Shown here: one piece after another, positions 59,512-64,000 of the stretch
Position numbering within the stretch: the stretch's first letter is position 1
Layout of the letters: each line of letters opens with the position of its first letter
Assembly: GCA_037176845.1 (NCBI GenBank)
Contig: JAYKXP010000057.1
Coordinates: forward strand, 248,001 to 312,000
Direction of reading: 5' to 3'
DNA length: 64,000 bases
Origin: Paramarasmius palmivorus
Taxonomy: Eukaryota > Basidiomycota > Agaricomycetes > Agaricales > Marasmiaceae
Program-made: the position numbers and the translations under genes
The notes under the pieces: model-generated
The model's input: only the letters and a program-made list of their open reading frames with translations
Told to the model about the DNA's origin: nothing
Database searches by the model: none

Positions 59512-60305
59512 ATGCGCACTCACACTTCGAATTTTAATACGCCCACCGCCGAGATAGTCATTCGGCTTGGTGACGGCAACACCGTTCAAGCCGCATACGA
59601 TGCAAGCACCAAGAAGTATGTCGTGACCTGCGACATATGCGATGGACGGATTACCCTATGCGGCACCAATGTAAACACATTTCTCACACATCGTGGAAGG
59701 AATACCTGCCTGAGCAATGCTCAGAGACGCGATTGTCGAGCATACCAGATGTCGGACTCGGACACACAGGTATGTTATATTCCTCTAGCATGTTCGCAGG
59801 AATTACGAACTTAAGCCAGAATTTTGAAAGGCGACGAAGGGTGCTAGGAGCCATGATGAAGTACTTCATCTGGCAGTGGGCAGCGATTCAATTCTGAAAC
59901 CTCCTTTGTCAGAACGACAGTTCCGGATTGCACCGTATTGTATCGACGAGCATTCAACATGGAAGCCCAGCATCAGCCTCTTCGTCGGGTACTACACCGT
60001 CACTCGGCGACATTGCTATCAGGCTTTGTGGCCTCAATCTAGCCACGTCAGACGAGCTTGTCACCGCTAATTGTGACCCCAAACACCTCATCAAACGATT
60101 CGCGACCTTGCTTCGAAATCAAAGTGGCCTCCAACAGCTCATGCATCATGGGATGACACGCCACGAGGCTGAGCTTCTGCTTGATCCGGCTGACAAGCAG
60201 AATGTGCCGAAAGCTACTCAAGTTATCCATGAGCTATCCCATCGCATCTCGCTCAGAAATACACCACCGGCCTTATTCAGGAGAAGAGGAACAACACGAA
60301 GGTGA
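59512..60305 (+). CDS. Finger-motif protein encoded inside the DNA transposon
   Basis: Unknown function. Two exons, 59512-59769 and 59913-60305, joined in frame over a 143-nt GT-AG intron (GTATGT donor, TTTGTCAG acceptor), giving 216 aa. A shorter intron is possible because a second frame stays open to 59897. The N-terminus MRTHTSNFNTPTAEIVIRLG leads to a compact Cys/His region, CDICDGRITLCG ... FLTHRGRNTC (C-x2-C ... H-x5-C). It resembles BED-like or other short zinc fingers found at transposase N-termini and in some basidiomycete proteins. A Ser/Ala-rich linker follows, then a helical C-terminal part (LIKRFATLLRNQSGLQQLMH, then AELLLDPADKQNV) and an Arg-rich end RRRGTTRR. A plausible promoter and leader lie between it and the left TIR. 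Either a relic of the transposase's DNA-binding end or a captured host gene; I cannot decide. Confidence 0.6.
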
Positions 60306-60484
60306 CGGTGACCATTTTAGGTGAACGAGGCGAACCTATTTTGCAACCCTATCACGCTATGAGAGAACATTATCTTGCATTCTTCGATATCTATCAAGTG
60401 AATGTTAGTTGGGTGGAAAGTGGAAGATTTCAATTCTAATCCGATAGTAATCCGATCAACTGATATGGCGTAAAGCGTGACACA

Positions 60485-60555
60485 CAAAAAAGGAAATTTT
60501 TTGGGACCCATCGAGACCTGTTGATTTCAGCGCTTGCTCGGCTGGCAGCCCCTCG
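60485..60555 (-). repeat. Terminal inverted repeat, right
   Basis: Reverse complement begins CGAGGGGCTGCCAGCC, so the terminal CAG expected by symmetry is altered in this arm. The rest matches the left arm base for base except two positions. Confidence 0.88.
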
Positions 60556-60563
60556 ACGCAGCG
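60556..60563. repeat. 8-bp target-site duplication, right (ACGCAGCG)
   Basis: Matches 58918-58925; followed by GAACGTCCAGACGCGTCGCG-like host array sequence. Confidence 0.8.
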
Positions 60564-62150
60564 GAACGTCCAGACGCGTCGCGACTCGCAGAACCCTTGA
60601 TCATCAACCACCAACACGCCTGGCATCCCAACATACCTCTTCTCAATTGGCTCTACAAGATGTCAAGTATGTCAAGCATACAATTATTGAGATAAGGACC
60701 GTCTCCGAAAGAAAATAGGTTACCGAGAACTCATCTGAATGCTGTTGGGCTTGCTCACCGGTCAGTTCAAACTCGTTTTCTATGGGGATTTGAACCAGAC
60801 TGATCTGTACGGACGCAGGAAGCACACAAGATATACCTCGTGTGTCGGAATTCAAGATCTTCCGAAGACTGAAACTCTCAACTAGGTGTGCTTATTCTCT
60901 CTTATCGTCCAAATCCCGCTAAATGACTTTTCTTGTACCCTAGTGATCAAAATCGACGCGTAAAAATCGGGCTACTCGTACAGGTGTTCAGCGTTTAGTG
61001 TTAAGTGTTGGTTAGGAGCCTGTGGGCCGGGAAAATCATAGTAACGGTGAGTGCCAGAGCCTTTTCCATCTACCTCGTATTCTTATCTATCGAGCCCAGA
61101 AGGTCATTCCGAAGTTGGCGCCTCAAGAACACTGTACGACAAGAAGATTTAGCGAATGGACTCTGAAGTACCGAAGATCCCAACCCCAGAATACGCAGCA
61201 CAAGTTCGCTCTGCATGCGGTCAAAGATATTCGTCGTTTCGCTCAAAATACATGGGTGAGTACTTGCTGACCGCCCTGTCTATAGTCGCTCATGTGCACT
61301 TTGATTCTCAGTGTCGCTCAGAGGGCATGCGCAGCATCGAATTTCCAGGCTAGAAAACTCGGATGGTACACGGGCACTGGTCAACTCGCTACCGATCGAA
61401 CAAATAGATGAATATCTGTCTCAACCCATCCAGCGTAAAGCTACCGAGAACGAGGTGTAAAGACTCTTAAAGACGTCCCGGGCAGTAACGACACCGAATC
61501 GACTCTTGGAAAGTTGAACCCAGGCTTGAGCAAAGGCCGGGAATAACAAGCATCAGGTAAGTTAATTCTACGCACCTTGAGACTGTTCTCATGGTATTAG
61601 GCATACAGGGTATCATTCGACTCCGACAACGAATACCGCCGTTATGCCAGTTTTTCCGGCGCAAAGAAACCGAGTTTGATAGATGTAACGAGAATCCCCT
61701 GGTATGGTTCAAACCCTTTTCCAGGCAGCAAGGAGACGATGCTCACAAACTCCAGGATCCTAGAGAGGCGGGGAAAGACCCAGCGGATATGAATTCTGCG
61801 TGCCAGATTACGGCGGTTTACCCTAGCAAAGGCGATCCGAAAGCGTCAGGTGAGTTCGTTTCGCGGATCTTCGAATCATTATCATGATCTTGGATATAGA
61901 GAAAATGGTGCAAGTACACCAACAACATCAACTCGCAATGCTGGCTCGATAAATCCTAGAAAAGGCCAAGAACTTCTAGGTATCGGTGAATGGAACACGG
62001 TTGATGAACTCTGGAAATTTTGATCAGCTAAAGCTGCGTCAAATAGAGAAGGGGACGCTCAGGCTGAAACCGGTTTGGAGACCAGGTTGGGGGCGTCAAT
62101 TCAACTCTGACGCATGACGTCTGGGCTTCTAGGCTGGATTCACTTTCGTA
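60564..62150 (+). pseudogene. Eroded array-family member with A-type tail exons, second copy
   Basis: Counterpart of 31740-33300. AATAGGTTACCGAG at 60714, a short exon ending AATACATGGGTGAGT at 61245, and the intron GTAAGTTAATTCTACGCACC at 61558 equivalent to intron 10 of gene A (here with a GT donor). The exon after it starts with GGGTATCATTCGACTCCGAC. No frame is open across it. Its 5' edge was split off by the DNA transposon. Confidence 0.5.
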
Positions 62151-62199
62151 CGCGTCTTAGGGTTCAGGCAGACGAGCGTGGTTTCAAGTAGGACACTTT

Positions 62200-63245
62200 A
62201 TTATTGATGGCTACCAATACCGATATCGTACAATGCTTTGGGTGCTTCTCGAGAGGTATATATAATCTTACTAACTTGCGATCAATGACATTCACTACAT
62301 AGGCATGTTTGGAGTACAGTGTACGCGTACTATCCAATTGCTCAAGTCCTAGCCTCGATCCTCTACTTCTGGAATAGTAACATTGAAAAAACGAGATTCT
62401 AGAGCTCGAGTTAGCGCTAGCACTAGCTATGAGGAAGATGGATTGGAATGGCATACCTTGAAAACAGCGGGAAAGCTTGTACTTCCTTCAGGTCAATATC
62501 GATCTCTGTCAAATGCAGAGTAAAGATGTGAGCAACTTGGAGAATGAAAAGGCCCATTCACCCAGCTGTTTTCGACGTGATAACGAACATATACCAGTAC
62601 TTCGGAAGCGAGCGCCTTTAGACCATTGGTTATTGAACAATGAAGAAGGTGAGGACGTCCTAGATATATAGAAACTTGTTTTTGGGTCCCGTGGTTGAAT
62701 ATCGGATGGGCTGGAGTGGTGAAACGTTTGGTATTCGACGACGCGTGTAGGTGTCGGACCTGGAGCGTGTATGTTCTTGATTTTGTTGGAGCTCTTGTTA
62801 TGACAGTAAACCCAGCGTACAATGCTTGCGGACGGGCGCAGGTATTGGAATTCCAGGCGGAGGTTGAAGAGGTGTGATACGGGATGGCTTTTGATAATTG
62901 AATATCGAGGTTTTTCGTACGGGCGACAGCAGATGTTGGAGCCAAGATCTTTGGAGTAGAATTGTTGGTGTAGGTGGATTCAGAGATAGTGTTCGAGAAG
63001 GGTGAATGAAATATGCGGTGGAGAAGCTAGGAAGGCTGAAGAGAATAACACTAAAAGACGGCGGAATGCTCGAGCCAAGCTGTAAATTGAGGACTATGGG
63101 GTAGTTGGAATTGCGGTTATGGTCCCAGCGAAAACTGTCAAGGAAACGCGTCAGTAAGATAAATCCGCGCATAAGAACTGAGGGAAGAGAATTGCGTTGG
63201 ATGGAAGTGGCGGTTAGACAGAGCGTCCTCAGACGCGTCGCGGCC
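62200..63245. repeat. Recurring intergenic module, copy 7
   Basis: Starts TACCGATATCGTAC (62218). A degenerate marker block is at 62430-62470 (GAGGAAGATGGATTGGAATGG), 1 kb before gene C. It ends GGACAGAGCGTCCTCAG-like then ACGCGTCGCGG at 63231, an uninterrupted version of the DNA transposon's target site. Confidence 0.6.
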
Positions 63246-63424
63246 CTTGGTCCGGTACGACCATGACCAGGATGGGTCTCCTCCCCACACCGACATATTT
63301 GGATACTGTCAAAATGTTGTTAGCCATCAGCACTATATGCAGTGCAAAACCCGACCTGATACATCAAGCCTAAAGCCTCACTTGGTCCACGCCCTTCCTT
63401 TCCACAACCTTCACCACTTTGAGC

Positions 63425-64000
63425 ATGGCCTTCCACGACAACTCTGGTTTCACTATCAACGATGGACGCTTTACGAATGCCAATAGCGTGTATAACAATT
63501 GCACAGTCGTGAAGGTCACCGAGAAAGGGCAGGAAAGGCAGAGTATATGGGACGATGTGAGTTATTGCAGTGGCACCTAAGGCCGCAAGCTGACGCGTTT
63601 GTTTCAGTACAATCATATCATACCAGGCGATATCCGTATTGAGGAGAACATAGGCACAACCTCGGTCAGACTGGAATATCGCGATGATGAGGAAGGAAAA
63701 AAACAGTACCAAATTTGGCGAAATGTAGATGCTCGTCGCAACATCGGAATTGCTCGCCTTCGGGGTGAAGACAGGGAAGACAAGTTTTTATGTGTTACAT
63801 ACGATGGCCCCGATGCCCTCAAAGTCAGTTCCATCCATACCCTAGCGCTCATGTCACTGAAATCGTGCTTCGATAGGCTTTCAAGCAAGATTTCAACCAG
63901 TTCGCCCATATCAAGTATGTCAATTGCCCTTGTTTGAACGTCAAGTTTACCAAGAATCCTTAGGAACGCTAATGTCGCACAAATCTTTGGTTACAACGAT
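63425..64000 (+). CDS. Array family gene C (5' part, cut by window end)
   Basis: Third paralogue of genes A and B. Exons 63425-63556, 63608-63823, 63877-63914, and a fourth starting at 63964 that leaves the window. Exons 2 and 3 equal those of A in length; exon 1 is three codons shorter. MAFHDNSGFTINDGRFTNAN opens the protein; IPGDIRIEENIGTTSVRLEY, NIGIARLRGEDREDKFLCVT and FKQDFNQFAHIKNANVAQIF follow. No stop or shift in the visible part. Intron 1 is unrelated in sequence to intron 1 of A and B, so C is the more distant copy. Confidence 0.7.

Larger units (their letters stand above)
58926..60555 (+). mobile_element. DNA transposon with 71-bp terminal inverted repeats, non-autonomous, carrying a gene
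   Basis: Bounded by near-perfect inverted repeats (58926-58996 and 60485-60555) and an 8-bp direct duplication. The end CAGGGGGCTGCC and the 8-bp duplication fit the hAT superfamily; KDZ-type elements also make 8-bp duplications and often have longer inverted repeats. The 1630-bp interior holds no recognisable transposase; it contains the two-exon gene at 59512-60305. TIR arms differ at only a few positions, suggesting fairly recent insertion. Direction is given by the internal gene. Confidence 0.82.

Noticed and set aside
58926..60555. Inverted repeat as a simple hairpin or palindromic rearrangement
   Set aside because: The arms are 1.5 kb apart, flanked by an 8-bp direct duplication, and the paralogous sites lack the whole insert, so transposition explains it better.

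Overview
The window reads as nuclear DNA of a basidiomycete fungus, most likely an Agaricomycete (mushroom-forming). The single-copy genes are cut by many 50-60 nt GT-AG introns and lie close together on both strands. They include families typical of this group: cytosolic GH85 endoglycosidase, an Ecm3-type auxin-efflux-carrier protein, DUF155, DUF6987, and Ser/Thr-rich single-pass membrane proteins. No rRNA, tRNA, CRISPR array or bacterial-style operon was seen. All multi-exon models are hand-spliced from the sequence; exon edges are inferred from frame, splice consensus and family conservation.

Region 1 (1-20.8 kb) is ordinary gene-dense host chromosome: protein-L-isoaspartate methyltransferase (-), an auxin-efflux-carrier-like transporter (+), a cytochrome P450 (+), a small conserved basic protein (-), a DUF6987 protein (+), a DUF155/Rmd1-Sif2 protein (+), a GH85 endo-beta-N-acetylglucosaminidase (+), a mucin-like membrane protein (+) and a two-domain single-pass membrane protein with a PPxY tail (-).

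Region 2 (about 21.2-64 kb) is a different landscape: a tandem array of one lineage-specific gene family and its remains. Two members are intact by my splicing: A (25143-27789, 701 aa) and B (48171-50692, 659 aa). A third, C, starts at 63425 and runs off the window. Their first six exons share exon lengths almost exactly. The proteins start with a Gly/Asn-rich FTINDG motif, continue into a piece resembling a protein-kinase N-lobe without visible catalytic residues, and then into an LWVDxRTG module. A and B end differently: a basic Pro/Ser/Lys-rich tail in A, a hydrophobic membrane anchor in B. Between them lie decayed members, remnants of a second unidentified gene (four copies) and an intergenic module of up to about 1 kb that recurs at least seven times. 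A segment of about 6.4 kb around A (21.2-27.2 kb) is duplicated around B (36.41-36.62 plus 44.22-50.2 kb).

Two transposons are inserted in this array, and in both cases paralogous array copies show the empty site. The first is a 7.6 kb non-LTR retrotransposon (minus strand, 36617-44220, 13-bp target-site duplication, 26-nt poly-A) whose ORF2 is fully open but whose ORF1 has lost its start by 5' truncation. The second is a 1.63 kb DNA element (58926-60555) with 71-bp terminal inverted repeats and an 8-bp target duplication. It carries a two-exon gene for a 216-aa protein with a C/H finger-like motif instead of a recognisable transposase.
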